A DNA stretch of 64,000 nt from Asterias rubens (GCF_902459465.1 NC_047082.1:7295407-7359406); one strand, 5' to 3'; counted from the stretch's first letter, positions 1 through 12,226 are shown. Program-made: numbers and translations. Notes: generated by a model not told the origin, from the letters alone.

Positions 1-682
1 GTATACATGTAATGGGTTTTATTCTTTTCCCCTTCAAATTTAAAGCACTGGTTTTGATGAACAAAAGTTGTTTTCAGAAAATTCAATCAAAAACGTTTTA
101 TTTGCATGTTTTCATTTTTAAAACCATGGACCTTGCTAACCCGAACGGATCTAACTTCTTGATTGGTTTTAGTTGTCGATTGGTTTTATTTGTTGAATGA
201 ATATCTCTAAAATGTGTGTCACAGTTTGAAACCGGCGTTGTGTCTAACTACTAGACTTGTGCTAGTCCCTTCAAAAGGACTTGTGTCCTACCATATGAAT
301 TGTTTTATTATGTTGCAGAAATTGACTCTGTTTTGGGGAGGGGGTATAGCTCCCTCTCACAAAGTGTTTCCATAATTGTAAAGAAGTTCAAAGTTACAGC
401 CACTTCAAATGTCAACCCTACTACCTACCTAGTTCCAATAAATGAACATTATAACAATTGAAAAGAAATGTGAATTCAGTTTCTGTGTGTGTGTGACTTG
501 TCGGTTTACCATCTTCTAAGTAGTACAGTACTTGTAATTTAAGTTAACCTTCTTATAAATAAATGCCATGTGATTAATTGTATGGGCGGGGTCAACACTT
601 ATTCTACCCTTACATCCCCAAACGCCATCCCTTCCAGCAAACAGCCCAACAGACAGAAATGAAGGGAAAGCCAGTACCACCC

Positions 683-895
683 CCCCCCCATATCATATAA
701 AGCACACCCCTCCCCACCCTAGACCATGCCGATATATGGCTGAGGGCGTGTCTCCCCACCCCCCCCCCCCAAATGAAGGGAAAACCAGTAGCCTGGAGAG
801 GGATTAGAGAGGCCCACCCCCCCCCCCATATCGTATCAAACACACCCTCCCCACCCTAGACCATGCCGATATATGGCTGAGGGCGTGTCCCCTAA
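683..895. repeat. two-copy direct repeat with C-runs
   Basis: A segment of about 80-90 bp that starts with a C-run followed by 'catatc', and ends in 'gccgatatatggctgaggg', occurs twice with an offset of about 137 bp. The copies differ at a few bases. Poly-C length variation here could also be an assembly problem. Confidence 0.75.
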
Positions 896-1654
896 ATGTG
901 CACATTCTGTAACGCACTCTCTTGTAAAAAAAAAAAACTAAAAACCTCCAAAGAATCCTTAAGATTACCAGACACATTGAAGACAAAAAGCAGGTCAACC
1001 AAAACCCCCCTCACCCCCGCCCCCTCGACAATTACTCAATTACAAATAATAAACTCCAAAATTACTTACGCAATTGTTTAAGACGTGGACGGGTTTGAGG
1101 CAGGACCAATTATTAAACCACCTGTTCTTGGTATAAACATTGTAGGTTCAATGTAACAAATACAAGCTCAAGTTTAGTTCCTATACTTAAAAACAATGTA
1201 GGTTTTATAATCCAGTGTCTACCATGATGGGGTTTGATAGTCCGAGTTGCATAACCAGAGGGGGGTAAGCCCCCCCCCCCCCCCCACTCCTAGCTTCACC
1301 GCTGGCCCCCACCACCCAAAAAAGCAAAATTGCGTTTTTGCACCCGCTACGCCAGCACACAATCCAAACAAAGACAGAGCAAAGAGACATTGGCAAGAAC
1401 AGGTTTATGTTTGGGGAGCAGCTCACTAGTCAAATCACTAACACACATAAAGAAAAGAACAATATTGAAGAACTTCCATATAAATCAATTTAAATCAAGT
1501 TTAATAAATCAAAATGAGTACATTTAAGACTCAGCTACTTTATATTATCACACTGGCAATTAATCGGCACGTGCACGTGGTATTTCTATCATTATCATAA
1601 TAAAGAATATCACAGTTCACTTGTAATTTATAAATTAGAACAAGTTATAAGTTT

Positions 1655-1666
1655 TAAATAAATAAG

Positions 1667-1745
<79 letters not shown>

Positions 1746-1765
1746 ACAAATAAATAAATATATTA
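1655..1765. repeat. (AAAT)n microsatellite
   Basis: About 25 tandem AAAT units with few interruptions. The minus-strand frame through it reads as an Ile/Tyr/Leu/Phe repeat and is an artefact. Confidence 0.95.
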
Positions 1766-2340
1766 AAATAATAAACAAACCGGAAAGAAAAAACTATAGA
1801 AACAGATACAGTAAGTAAAGGAGTACATATTTCTTTTTTAAATAACAAAAAAATGAAGACAATGGCTCTTTTGGAATGAATAAGTTAATAAAAACATTTG
1901 ATTACAATTATTATGAATTTTCTTTCGGATAATAAATATCACAACGTTAATGTTATTATTATTATAAAAAATGCTACGTACGAGATTAAGACGAATGCTT
2001 TAGCAGTGAATGCTGGATACAATTATTTATGTACATTATTTTCAAGTTTTAATGCAATGCTGGAATTATAAGTTGAATTTATGCTCATGATTTTGTTTTA
2101 CTTTTGCCCCAAGTGTGGATGGTAAACATTTACTGTAAAGTCTACAGAAAAGTTAACATGCAACTGGAAGTAAATAGAACATTCAGTCTTAGAATAATAT
2201 TTGTTTTAAAGTATTCTTTTAATATTGAGCTATGTGTCTGTGTGTCTGCTTCGGAAATGTTTGTTTGTCTGCGTCCTTGATTGACTGGTCATTGTTTTGG
2301 TTTTGGTTTTCTATGGTGTGTTTTTCCTTCCACGATTTTT

Positions 2341-2359
2341 TGCTGCTGTTGTTGTTGTT

Positions 2360-2400
<41 letters not shown>

Positions 2401-2430
2401 GCTGTTGCTGATGCTGCTGTTGTTGTTCTT
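2341..2430. repeat. (GTT)n/(GCT)n microsatellite
   Basis: A trinucleotide tract, mainly GTT with some GCT/GAT units. It lies about 90 bp upstream of the candidate exon at 2517-2614, where it could lie in an intron. Frames through it encode poly-Cys or poly-Asn and are not supported as proteins. Confidence 0.9.
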
Positions 2431-2516
2431 GTTGTTTTGTTAAGCTGTTTTGATTTTCATATTGTTGTCTTAAACGCTTTGTTAACATTGAATACTATTT
2501 TCTTATTTATTTCTAG

Positions 2517-2614
2517 TCTACATGCTTTTGAATACACCTTTGCTGTTGTTGCGACTGCACCTGCGCACAAAGCGAGAGCCCAGTCTAATGCTCCTAGTTC
2601 AGATGTACTAAAAG
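2517..2614 (+). CDS. isolated candidate exon, unknown gene
   Basis: This 98-bp segment has a good acceptor in front (pyrimidine-rich 'tcttatttatttctag') and a GT donor behind (AAAAG|gtaata). It is open in one frame, reading LHAFEYTFAVVATAPAHKAR and about 13 further residues. It would enter with one base completing a codon and leave one base over. I found no neighbouring exon with compatible phase and no family resemblance. It may be a real exon of a gene extending beyond the window, or chance. Confidence 0.22.
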
Positions 2615-5600
2615 GTAATAATATTATGAGCAAGATTTCATAGCTATGATAAAGAACAAGGAATGATTATTTACAAACAACGACGACCGGTTTCAACCTG
2701 TTACATCAAACCGTGTTCAATTAGTAAGATATAATAATCAATATGGACGAGGTTGAATCCCTTAACTTACTAATGTCTTAACCAGGATTAGTTGATAACT
2801 TAACCAGGGTTTGTACAACCTGTAACCTGGGTTATTGATTCAAAGGAGTCAACCTCGACCAGTCTACATAGTTCAAACAACTATAGTTCTAATGCATGAT
2901 CCCCACTATACCAGGATTCAGCCTTTACACACCGATATAGCGAGTGAAGCCAAAATGCAGCCATTTTACTAGTACCGTCATGGCAAAGAAACTAAAGCGA
3001 TCCCTGGTGTTCACATGCCCAAAGGGAGGGGCAACATGGCGGCCCACTATCTTTAAACATGGTATAGCCTAGTCAAGTTTTCTCTGGTCAACATGTTCAC
3101 ATGATGGAAGGAGAGTAGCAACATGGCGCCTCACTGGCTTCAAACATGTTATAGTGGAGATCATTAATTTTGTCTAACACATGATCTAATACTGCTTAGA
3201 GTAGCACACTTAAGCGGTATAGTTGTAAAATACACTCAATAATACTGATGTGTTTTTACTCATTATATAATTAGCTTTGAAAGAACCGAGTACAGACGCG
3301 ATCGGCAGGGGGAGGCTGGAGGCTTATGTTAACAAATGACGTCATACCTAGATATAGCATACCCCTTACCGATTTGACTTCTGACCCATACTAATATGCC
3401 AACTGCCCTGACAAAATGACGTCATTAGCAAATCCAGGAGTCGCAAAAGGATCATGGTGCCCCACCCTCCGAAAGATTTTTTTTTTTTTTTTTTTGGTGG
3501 CGAGCAGTTGATGCATTCGTCAAATCCTACCCTTAAGACACACTGGATCCGCCCCTGAGTGAAAATTACTAAACAACTACACGAGAGAAATCATAACTAA
3601 ATCACTAGAAATCATCTAACTTAAATCAAATCTACAGTCACTGGTACTACAACATTTTGGAATGTATATCTTGCACAACAATAATATGTGATTCAACATA
3701 AGTCACATATATTGACAAATATTAGTTAATTTCATATTGCACTTTCCCGGCCTCCGTACCGATAACGATAGAATTAGTATTTCATACAATCTATCGTTAC
3801 GATTAATTAATATTTACACTCATTAAACATGTTTTAATTACTAATCTATTTAATTACTCAACTTAACACCTTCAAGAACTCAATTAGTGAAAGCACAGTT
3901 CAACAACAAGTAAAGTTGATCATGCGTAACAATGCCCGCAGTGTACAATAGAAGTTGAGTGGGGTTAATTCTTTGAATGTGAAGGTACATTTCATTTTCA
4001 CCGAGAAATAAAACAAAATCAAAGTGACGTCATCGTTCCATATAGATCATGTGAGCAAGAATTGCAAAATGTTATGTACGCTTTCCGGACTTCTTAACAT
4101 AAACCACAATGTAAATATGACAGCACCAGTCTATTTTTGGTATAACCGAGCCTCGTTTTGAAAACTGACCCTCGTTTTGATCACTGGAACAGCTTCTGTT
4201 TCTCAACTTCAAAACTCTGTCCCTCAATTCTAGTCTGGCCCCTTATGAAGTTTCCCGGTCATGATCACTAAAGGATACATGGAACATGACATAAATGGAG
4301 GGGGCGGGCGTAAAAGAGGCATTAATCAACAGTACTTGATAATGAATAAAATGTATTTAAATTTCAGCTGCATAAATTAAATATGAATACCATCCTCATT
4401 ATCATCATTCTTGTTGACCGTTTTGTTAAGTCTTAAAATGAATTCAATAATTGTAATACTAAGTGACTTCTTACACCATTGGTAGGGAAACACATTTTTT
4501 GTTTCAATGATGTAATTCGTGCTTTCTTCTTTTAACTCTGAAAACCGTCAATGTTTGAGAAGTTAGAGCAGTTGGAACATGTTATACTCCATTCAAAATT
4601 AACGATTCAGATAAATTCCCTAAACCGAGTAACTAAACCGTGTTCCTTCAACCAATGGTATAAGAAGTCTTAACTACGATTAACTAGTTGCTAGTTAACT
4701 CTACTTAGGTTATAGGCAGCGTTTGAGCGGGTTTAAAGTATGTCTGGTTTATGTAAGCAGACGCACTCGATACATAGGCAGTATGTGACTATTTATAATC
4801 TCTACACAGACTCTCTATAGATTCAAATAATGCTGTTCCAATAAGTCCACATAAACATAAAACATGTTTAGCACTCTCCTTCCCTTTTTTTCAAAAAGGA
4901 AGAATGCTAAACATGTTTTCTTTTTGTATGGCTTTATAATGTGATGCAACACATCAAACAGCCATTCGAAATTTGTGTTTTTCATTTTAAATTGTTGAAT
5001 GATATTTTAAAATACTTCTTTATATTTGTTCATATTTTGTTGTCAAACTAAGACTACTTTGAGTTGATTGCTCGAACATTGTGAGTGCAGGTTCCAGACT
5101 GGTAATGGTAACGCTGCCTCGTGATACACAGACAAAACAAATAACATATCTTACATATTATTTACATTGATCTTAAATCATTATAGCCCTCTTTCTCCAA
5201 GTGCTTCGGCTGTGGTCTAGTACTGTATCTATCCTATTAAAACTCAGGAACATGACTTTGTAATGGCAGATGGAACCGTAAACCAAAGCCGTAGTCAGAG
5301 TATGATACATCTTGGCTTTCCATCCCTCTACGCTGACCCATAAATATGACAACAATTCAAACTGCATTTTGTTCACTGATAAATGACAGCTTTTGTGATT
5401 AATCTGAAGTTTCACAGAATTAGTTACGCAATGGGCATGACTAAAATTCACAAAATGTTCGTGAAAATGAACAAAAACTAACTCATCATGATACTAGTTT
5501 TCACAAAGAGAAGCTGGAAACAATGAGGAGGATGAATGCTTTTAGTTGCACTTAAAACAGTAGTATAAAACAGCCGTCAACAAATGAAAAACATTTCAGC

Positions 5601-6189
5601 TAAAAATAACACTCGATCTTACTCTTCAGACACAATATCATTGTAATCTACATCTACATTGTAACAATGAGTTGTTGATGAACACGTGGAGTTTGGTGTA
5701 CAGAATATGCAAATTGTTCAAGACAAACTTTCAATTATTTACACGAATCCGCAATAAATATTAAGTTATACAACAGTCGTATAAATCTACTTTAGTCATT
5801 GATATGAGTTGTTGGTTGAACACTTTTGACCTTCGCACATTCTATCTAGCTCAGGTCAAAATAGTAAAATTTGTATAAGTTAATAATAAAAAATATTTCA
5901 TTGTTATGTTTTTAAAACACATGAATGAAAATTCAGTTTAGAAGAAGATGATACATTAGAAAAGTTTTATTGTTTTTTTTTTATTGTTTTTTTTTTGTGT
6001 TTTTTTTGCTGGTGCCTGTGTTTTTAGGGGGTAAATTGGGTTTTTAGTATAATTCAAATTAATTTGTTCATATTAAATACAATTTTTGTTTACATGGTCC
6101 TCAACAGAAAAGCAGGAAATTTAATTTCATTGATGTTTCGAAAATCTTTTGCTTAATCCGATGGTTTAGCGTGGACACGTTTCCGTTGT
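2615..6189. other. intergenic region, nothing coding recognised
   Basis: AT-rich sequence with no ORF supported by splice signals or family resemblance. It contains a T-run at about 3478-3495, a transposon-end-like 'ggatccgcccctg' near 3546-3558, a near-perfect hairpin at 4858-4919 and a T-rich stretch around 5970-6010. Confidence 0.6.
4858..4919. repeat. short fold-back hairpin
   Basis: The arm 'aaaacatgtttagca' is followed by C/T-rich sequence and then by its exact reverse complement ending 'tgctaaacatgtttt'. An inner stem (ttcctttttt with aaaaaggaa) extends the pairing. The whole hairpin is about 62 bp. It could be a minimal MITE relic. A small-RNA precursor is possible but has no support beyond the fold. 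Confidence 0.7.
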
Positions 6190-6432
6190 GTTCAACGGCC
6201 TTGTCTCTAAACTATGCAGATATTAAGTGAGTTTTATGTTCAACGGCCTTGTCTCTAAACTATGCAGATATTAAGTGAGTTTTATGTTCAACGGCCTTGT
6301 CTCTAAACTATGCAGATATTAAGTGAGTTTTATGTTCAACGGCCTTGTCTCTAAACTATGCAGATATTAAGTGAGTTTTATGTTCAACGGCCTTGTCTCT
6401 AAACTATGCAGATATTAAGTGAGTTTTATGTT
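6190..6432. repeat. 48-bp tandem repeat, 5 copies
   Basis: Five practically identical 48-bp units beginning 'gttcaacggccttgtctcta' start at 6190, 6238, 6286, 6334 and 6382. They are followed by a partial sixth start ('gttcg'). The near-absence of divergence suggests recent expansion or active homogenisation. Confidence 0.95.
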
Positions 6433-6804
6433 CGTAAGAAATACAGATATTTTACTAATGAACCTACTTTATCTGAAACAGATTTCCTTTGTCCTCATGC
6501 ATCAGTGACCACCATCAGATTTCCTTTGTCCTCATGCATCAGTGACCAGCATCTTGTCCTCTCTCGTCCATCTCCAATATTAGTTTGCCGACTCGGACCC
6601 CCCCCCCTCCATCCACCAATCGTAGGGCATCTTTCCCCAGCAAGCAGCACCCGTCCTGGTGTTGACAGTACCCGGTCGCCTGCGGAGGTCCAGCGGGACA
6701 CATGTGCTCTGGACTCGGGGGATCCTTGGGAGTCACTCGGTGACTTGTCTGTGTCTCGGTGTTCCATCGACACTCCTCCCGTAGGGCTTCATTTCACATT
6801 ATAA
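6406..6804 (+). other. open frame of uncertain status, GC-richer than its surroundings
   Basis: A 132-residue frame begins in the last 48-bp repeat unit. It includes a local duplication at about 6480-6550 ('cagatttcctttgtcctcat' occurs twice) and ends just before an A-run. Its second half (about 6570-6800) is Ser/Pro/Asp rich and GC-richer than its flanks, but the opposite strand is also open. No domain was recognised. It may be the 3' exon of an unknown gene or an unconstrained GC-rich patch. Confidence 0.15.
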
Positions 6805-7761
6805 AAAAAAAACCTCCTAAAAACAAAAACCTTTTTCGGTGTTCGGGCACGATTCGAGGGTTCGATAACAGAGTGGTGTCGTGACCACTATGCTCTCTGC
6901 GTTCTAGTCTTTCTTTTAATATTTAATATTTTGTACAAAATTACCACTTGTGACAAAAGAGTTGGACGGTGGCGTTTGATTGGCTGCCTACAACGAGTTC
7001 ATGCGGCGGGTACAGATGTAGCTGGGTTACCATGGGAATACGACCGTCTGTTGCCATGCTGATGTCTAGAGGAACAAAGAACATCTCGTTGCTGGGAGAA
7101 ATTGTCTTGGATGTAATGATCATAAGCAAACCAGGTCGTGACTACACATGCTTAAATTCATAATTTTATTTCTAAAAGTGAGTGTACATACAAATGGAAT
7201 GACACTGAAGAATGGTGTTTTCCAAATGGAGCTTATGTTGTGGTTGTTAAAACGTTAACTTTCTTGACATGATGAGGACTCCAAAATGACAAAGGACATC
7301 ACGTAGTTCACAAGATCGATCCCAAATATTACACTTTGATGAATCGCCAGGCGAGGAGTCCGTGCTCGCGTGTTGGACGAATCGACTGGTTTGGAGTTTC
7401 TTTGTTGTTGTTTGTTTCTCTTCACTGATTTGCTTTACATGTTTTAGATGACAGATGTTGCCCACGTATGAAAACACACCACAGATGGATATTAAGATGG
7501 CGGCTGCAATTGGTGAATTGCCGGTTCTCATAAATTTGTCATTGTTATGGTTGTTCACGAGTGAGTTTTTTGGGATATGATAACAACGGCGTGTTGGAAG
7601 ATGGCCATGGGAAATGTTGTACTTAAAACCACCAGTTGAATGCTTTTTAGTAATGAAGAATAGTTCACTCATATGTACATGCGAAACGTATCCATCTTCT
7701 GCGAAAATGAAAAATGCTATAGTTTTGTTTTACTATTGTTGGGAAATTTGCAGTCGTCACT

Positions 7762-8502
7762 TCATGTGACACTGCATGGTGATTTGAGATGCGCCATGGG
7801 CGAGTTACAATTGGACTGTCTAGAACACTCACGTACAATGTTTTTCTTGAGCATGGACGGTAGGAGCAGCCCTCTTGCCTCTGTCTCACTCTTTAGATGC
7901 GTTGCGATGGTAACACAGCATCTATCTTCTAAGGAGACCATCCCTCGTCTCAAACTATCCAGGGTCATCTCAGTCTTAGCTGCCGTGGAACAAACAAAGG
8001 GGTAGAGTTCTGAACTACTGCTGTTCAATCCAGTAAAGGCCTCCCCAAGACATTTCCCATCTTTGTAATACGTCAAGGTGCCTTTAATACCATCGAATAG
8101 AAGACCAATGGTGGTGGCTTGTTTCTCTGGGAAGGGGTCCGTAAATGGTGTCGAGGTACCCCCGTGCCATAGCAGCCCTTTGTGGGATAACCCCCAGCTC
8201 TGATCATCCTCTCCTAGCATGTTGATAAACTCATCAATGTGTAGTCTCGTCCTCCTCGTTCCGATTCCGAACATCATACTAGTGCCAAATACACGATGGG
8301 ATAATCGAACCTCCCAATAAAACCGGCCCCAATTCAGCACTCTGTTGCCCCGTACCCCTGCCGTACCGTTGGACCAGTTGGGGTGGAACAATGCGGTCTC
8401 GTTTCGGCTACCGTGGACTTTCACTTCGTGGGATTTGTCGGTCGAACTCCACGACCAAGCATCCTCGCATCCATCGTGCAGCGGTGGGGCAGTGGTCGCC
8501 AT
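7762..8502 (-). CDS. SPSB3: SPRY domain-containing SOCS box protein, SPSB3-like
   Basis: A complete 246-residue single-exon frame. Residues about 18-180 form a SPRY (B30.2) domain with family hallmarks: FYWEVRLSHRVFGTSMMFGIG at about 61-81, then DDQSWGLSHKGLLWHG at about 99-114, GTLTYYKDGKCLGEAF at about 141-156 and LYPFVCSTAAKTEM at about 166-179. A SOCS-box-like segment follows (LEDRCCVTIATHL, then GLLLPSMLKK, about 191-220). In this family the SPRY domain binds substrate and the SOCS box recruits Elongin B/C and a Cullin, making a ubiquitin-ligase substrate receptor. The pattern resembles SPSB3 more than SPSB1/2/4, by memory of the family. The start is supported by an in-frame TGA ten codons upstream. 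It is shorter than vertebrate SPSB3, which has a longer N-terminus. An upstream non-coding exon cannot be excluded. Confidence 0.9.
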   Translation of the reverse strand: MATTAPPLHDGCEDAWSWSSTDKSHEVKVHGSRNETALFHPNWSNGTAGVRGNRVLNWGRFYWEVRLSHRVFGTSMMFGIGTRRTRLHIDEFINMLGEDDQSWGLSHKGLLWHGGTSTPFTDPFPEKQATTIGLLFDGIKGTLTYYKDGKCLGEAFTGLNSSSSELYPFVCSTAAKTEMTLDSLRRGMVSLEDRCCVTIATHLKSETEARGLLLPSMLKKNIVRECSRQSNCNSPMAHLKSPCSVT

Positions 8503-8880
8503 TTTGAATGACGATGATGTGGATAGTAATCAGGGAATTGGTGATAATAATATGTAGGCGTTGTAAGGGAGTTTTTCTGCGTGGTACTAATAAATGCCTG
8601 TAGGTCTGGATACGAAGGGAAGGTGGGTTTTCAGGCGACGATGTTTCCAATCCCGATGCCGGCACATTGCTGGTGAGAAAGAAGCAACCACCGCCCTGCC
8701 CCAGCACCCGGAGCTACTTTACATGATGATGTGATGGTTGGGGTCTCCAGCTTGGATCTGAGTCGTTTTTAGCCAGCAAACATGGCGTATTTATACGAGG
8801 AATAGCTGCCCGCATAACAAGTGTCTCGTAATTACACTCTCGTGTCGCCGTCGCGTGCCGTGCCAGCACGGCGGGCAGTG

Positions 8881-8885
8881 ATTGG
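8881..8885 (-). promoter_or_regulatory. CCAAT box, candidate promoter of the SPSB3-like gene
   Basis: ATTGG on the plus strand is CCAAT on the minus strand. It lies about 380 bp upstream of the SPSB3-like start codon in a locally CpG- and GC-richer stretch (about 8820-8900). No TATA box is placed convincingly, so the transcription start is unknown. Confidence 0.3.
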
Positions 8886-8949
8886 TCACCATCCAACCAA
8901 GTCGCGTGCCGTAAAAGATCCACTCTGCATATTTAAACAGTTCTCATCG

Positions 8950-11900
8950 CTCCTCCATCCAACTTTTACGCTAAAGATACTCTCTAAACTATGATCCCTA
9001 CTGTCAACATAATCAATACGCATAGTTCTCGTCTCTTGAGTTAGATACCGGCACCTCTTTTAATGACAAGGAGTTTAGGCTTGGTCGGTTTACACGGACC
9101 TTTTGGGTTTTAATTTGGGGAAATCTTTTGTTTGCGGTTGTAGCACAGTCTAGCGGGGTGCTTGGGGTGATCTGAGAGGGGGACAAAGGCGCTCCAACTC
9201 GGCGCATATGGCTGGCGATGAGATGGTGGATAGCCAGGCCTTCATCCAACATCAACGCCATGCAAATGAAACAACTGTGCAACCTGGCTTGTCGGGGACC
9301 CACTGGCAACTTGTCTTTGTGTAAGAGTATAATTATTTCCATTTTTGACCACCCCAAAATAAAAATAATACAAGAATAAAATAAGAAATACATGTATGAA
9401 TAAAAAATATAGATGAGAACTCGCTCTGCATATGGCCTCCGCTTCCTAATATCACAATCATCATACTTAGCAATTGAAAATGATCCCGTGGTTCACATAG
9501 TTCCAACTTTTTGTTTTGAGAACATTTCAAACAAAGAAGATGCAATTGGGCAGTGAATGATGGAGCGATGTTGGTTTCCGCGTTGCTGTATGACACGATA
9601 TGATAATACCTGTACTACCAATGAGTAAAAATTAGTTCTGATATTAACTCGTCTTTCGTTAGTTCGTTCAGTTTTTTTGTAAACATCATCACTAACTCCT
9701 TTTGTCTCGACGTTTCGACGTTTCGATTAGCCTGTTCTGGTTATGATCTATGAGACTGGTTATTTCTCAGCAGAGCTAAACTCATCTTGGTGACAGTATT
9801 TATGTCGTACTGCAAACCCAAAAAAGAGGAGTTGTCGAACTTCACATCTCAGATTGAAGGTACCGTATTATAAAGGATTGGTTGAGCTGAAAGTCGCACA
9901 ATGTTCTTGTTTTTGTGAAAATTTGGGCTTAGTCTAATTCGTGAGTCATGAGAAAACAGTGAAAACCATAGCAAACGTTCAGCTTTGTCTATCGAAAAAG
10001 AAAGTATTGAACATTCCATGAAATAGTTATTTAATTGTCGGTTCTTTGTTCAAAACCGAACTTGTACTGACTTTATCATTTCATCCGTATCGCTTTGTTA
10101 CACCCCCCCCCCCCCCAAAAAAAAAAAAAAACCCATAATCACATAGGCCTACCCGCATCTATGCTTTCTCTTGCAACTCCAGAATGATGACAATTATTCC
10201 CGCAGTTGAACTTTGCCCAGTTAAACTGAGAATGTTCAATTAGTTAGAATTAACCCTGTGAAACACAATGTTCTCATTTTCTTTCTATGAGTAATTGGGA
10301 TGTCTATGTCAACCCGTTAAAGTGCTTTGGGTTATTTAACGTGCACCAATCAATTGACCACTGTACACTTTATCATTTTTGGGGTCGTGTCTTTCTCAAG
10401 AAAACATCTAAAAACTTCTTGTTCTGTCAGGAAGTTCATAAATCATGTTCCTATTCAAATTCGAGAAAACTATAGGCCTTTAAAAACCTGTTAATACGCA
10501 ACATCTGATTTCGGTTGATAAAACCAAATTAAGGACAATGTGTTTTTGTTGAAATGTTGTATCTGTTTTGATTTCTCGTGACTCACACAAAGGATTAGGC
10601 CCCAACTTGCACAGATTTTGAAGATCACACAAAACATGAACAGTATCTGCGACTATTTTGCAAGCTCTCTTGTTTATCAAGACAAGGTTCAAGTGGATAA
10701 GCCTGCAGTATTAGCAAACTTGCTGCTGCTGGTTTGCGCAACATGAATCAATATAAGGTACATTGGAAATGGTAATGACATCCACACGGCATCACATGAC
10801 TGCCTCGTTTCCAAAAATATTTTGAGATAGAGGCGGCGGCTTTGGGATCGGTGCATGATCATCATAATATGAAGACAATAACTTAAACCACAAAAAATGT
10901 ATTTCTCTTCAAGATCATTATTCAATATTGTAAACATATCTCATCTCAGATCACGGCTGTTTCACTCAATAAAAAGTGCGCCCTCTCGTGGTTGTTTTTG
11001 TTTAGCGCGATTCGCTTGTCAAAACGCGTGACGTCATTGTTTATTAAAAGGACGGCAGCTAAAACTCGCCTGTTGTTGAAGTCGTGACGTACTGAAAAAC
11101 CTGTTTGTTGATTGGCTAGGAGAATACCAGCCGTTTATTTTTTAGGGGGATTGTCTTAGTTACGTGTAGTATAGTCTTTTTTCAATCTAAGTGGGCTTGT
11201 TCGCTGAACTTCTTGACTTAGAGACTACCACGAAAAGTTCAATGTGAGCGGCCATGCGACGCGAAATGTGACTGTTCCTGTTGTAAAAAACGACGTGAAG
11301 TTTGTATCATTTAAAAAAAGCCTGAGCATTTTTTGTTGCTGTCTTCTAGCAAGTCTGTCATCCAATGACTTTTCCAAGTGGATGTGTGAATGGTAAGTCT
11401 GGGACATTTGGTTTTGATTAGCAAATCGTCATCTAACTTTTGTGTTTTTTGTAGCGTGTTTTGGTTCACTCACACGTGGGGATCATGTTCCGTGTACAAA
11501 CTACATGTATGTACCGTTGGTACATACGTATACAAGTTCGGCCATGTTCGACGTCCTGTACATGGGATTAGTGTCATCTAAAAACATATTGTATGCCTAC
11601 TTTACGTTTTTTTTGTGCCAGTTGGTAGGGTGGGGGTATTGGATGGAGGTACACATTTGATGTTAAGGGCGGGGGGGGGGGGGGGTGTAGCTTTGATAAT
11701 TGGATGATTTTTTTCTTTCACTTTCAAAATTCAATTCATACATTCCAATTCCATGTCATGGAGTATTGACATTGACATGACATCGATCGACTAGGCCAAA
11801 CTTTCAAAACAATATCAACAGATGCCAATCAATTCGGAAAAATTTTACGACCTTGCCACCAATTTCTGCCCCTTTTTTTTGTATTTATTATATTTATAGG

Positions 11901-12226
11901 CCTAATTATTAATAAAATATCATAAATACAATACAAGATTTATAAAAAAAGTAAAAACACTTCATTCATGCTCTTTCTACTTTAGCACTTATTTGCAAAC
12001 TGTCACGTACATTTTATTTTAGATAAGTGAGAACTGATGTATTGACACTTTCACTATTTTTTATGAGATACATTGTACATGCACTGAGACAGCGATATAT
12101 TTCTGGAAACAAAAGTCTTGTATAGTATACAGTCATGTACCTAAGAAAGAATACGTGTTTAAGAACAAGCCCTATTTTTTCCGTAGATTGTTTACTTGCT
12201 GAAGATTATTTATTTGTAGTTATTTA
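8950..12226. other. intergenic region, repeats only
   Basis: No gene is supported. A minus-strand frame at 9013-9393 is moderately protein-like but unrecognised. The region contains a hammerhead-like motif near 9712-9760, a C-run/A-run at about 10101-10130, fragments of a repeat shared with 24.2-24.4 kb (sequences related to 'aacatgaacagtatctgcga' near 10635 and 24345), and a G-run at about 11670-11685. A CRE-like TGACGTCA near 11029-11036 and an ATTGG near 11111 have no gene attached. Confidence 0.5.
9712..9765 (-). ncRNA. degenerate hammerhead-ribozyme-like motif (Penelope-like element relic?)
   Basis: On the minus strand, a partly paired stem ('ataacc...ggctaat') is followed by the invariant-type core 'cgaaac' and then 'gtc', the order of stem II, GAAA and stem III/cleavage triplet in a hammerhead. 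The CUGAUGA half of the core is degraded to 'ctcataga'. 'cgaaacgtc' is repeated once. Hammerheads of this type are known in Penelope-like retroelements. I see only this short relic and no reverse transcriptase. Confidence 0.35.

Larger units (their letters stand above)
1..2516. other. non-coding, low-complexity region
   Basis: No gene is supported here. The region holds poly-C/poly-G runs, a direct repeat at about 680-895, an AAAT microsatellite at about 1655-1765 and a GTT microsatellite at about 2341-2400. The open frames present are low-complexity products of these repeats or lack splice and homology support. Confidence 0.6.

Noticed and set aside
1654-1848. Ile/Tyr/Phe/Leu-rich minus frame
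   Set aside because: It is read through an AAAT microsatellite.
2219-2643. Poly-Asn/poly-Gln minus frame and poly-Cys plus frame
   Set aside because: They are read through a GTT/GCT microsatellite. Only the separate splice-bounded segment at 2517-2614 was kept, as a weak exon candidate.
3307-3558. Possible hAT-type MITE between 'cagggggaggctgg' and 'ctggatccgcccctg'
   Set aside because: The ends match only loosely and the flanking octamers do not agree, so no target duplication supports the boundaries.
6840-6910. tRNA-like sequence ('gagggttcgataacagagtg', minus 'gcatagtggtcacgacacca')
   Set aside because: Box-like words are present but in the wrong order and spacing for a tRNA, and no cloverleaf can be drawn. 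At best it is a worn SINE.
7247-7672. 141-residue minus frame with a hydrophobic stretch, just downstream of the SPSB3-like gene
   Set aside because: It has no recognised domain, its composition resembles the surrounding non-coding DNA, and its position fits the 3' UTR. It could be real but nothing supports it.
9013-9393. 126-residue minus frame with HSCFICMALMLDEGLAIHHL
   Set aside because: It is moderately protein-like but has no family resemblance, no splice partner and no promoter. Not enough to call a gene.
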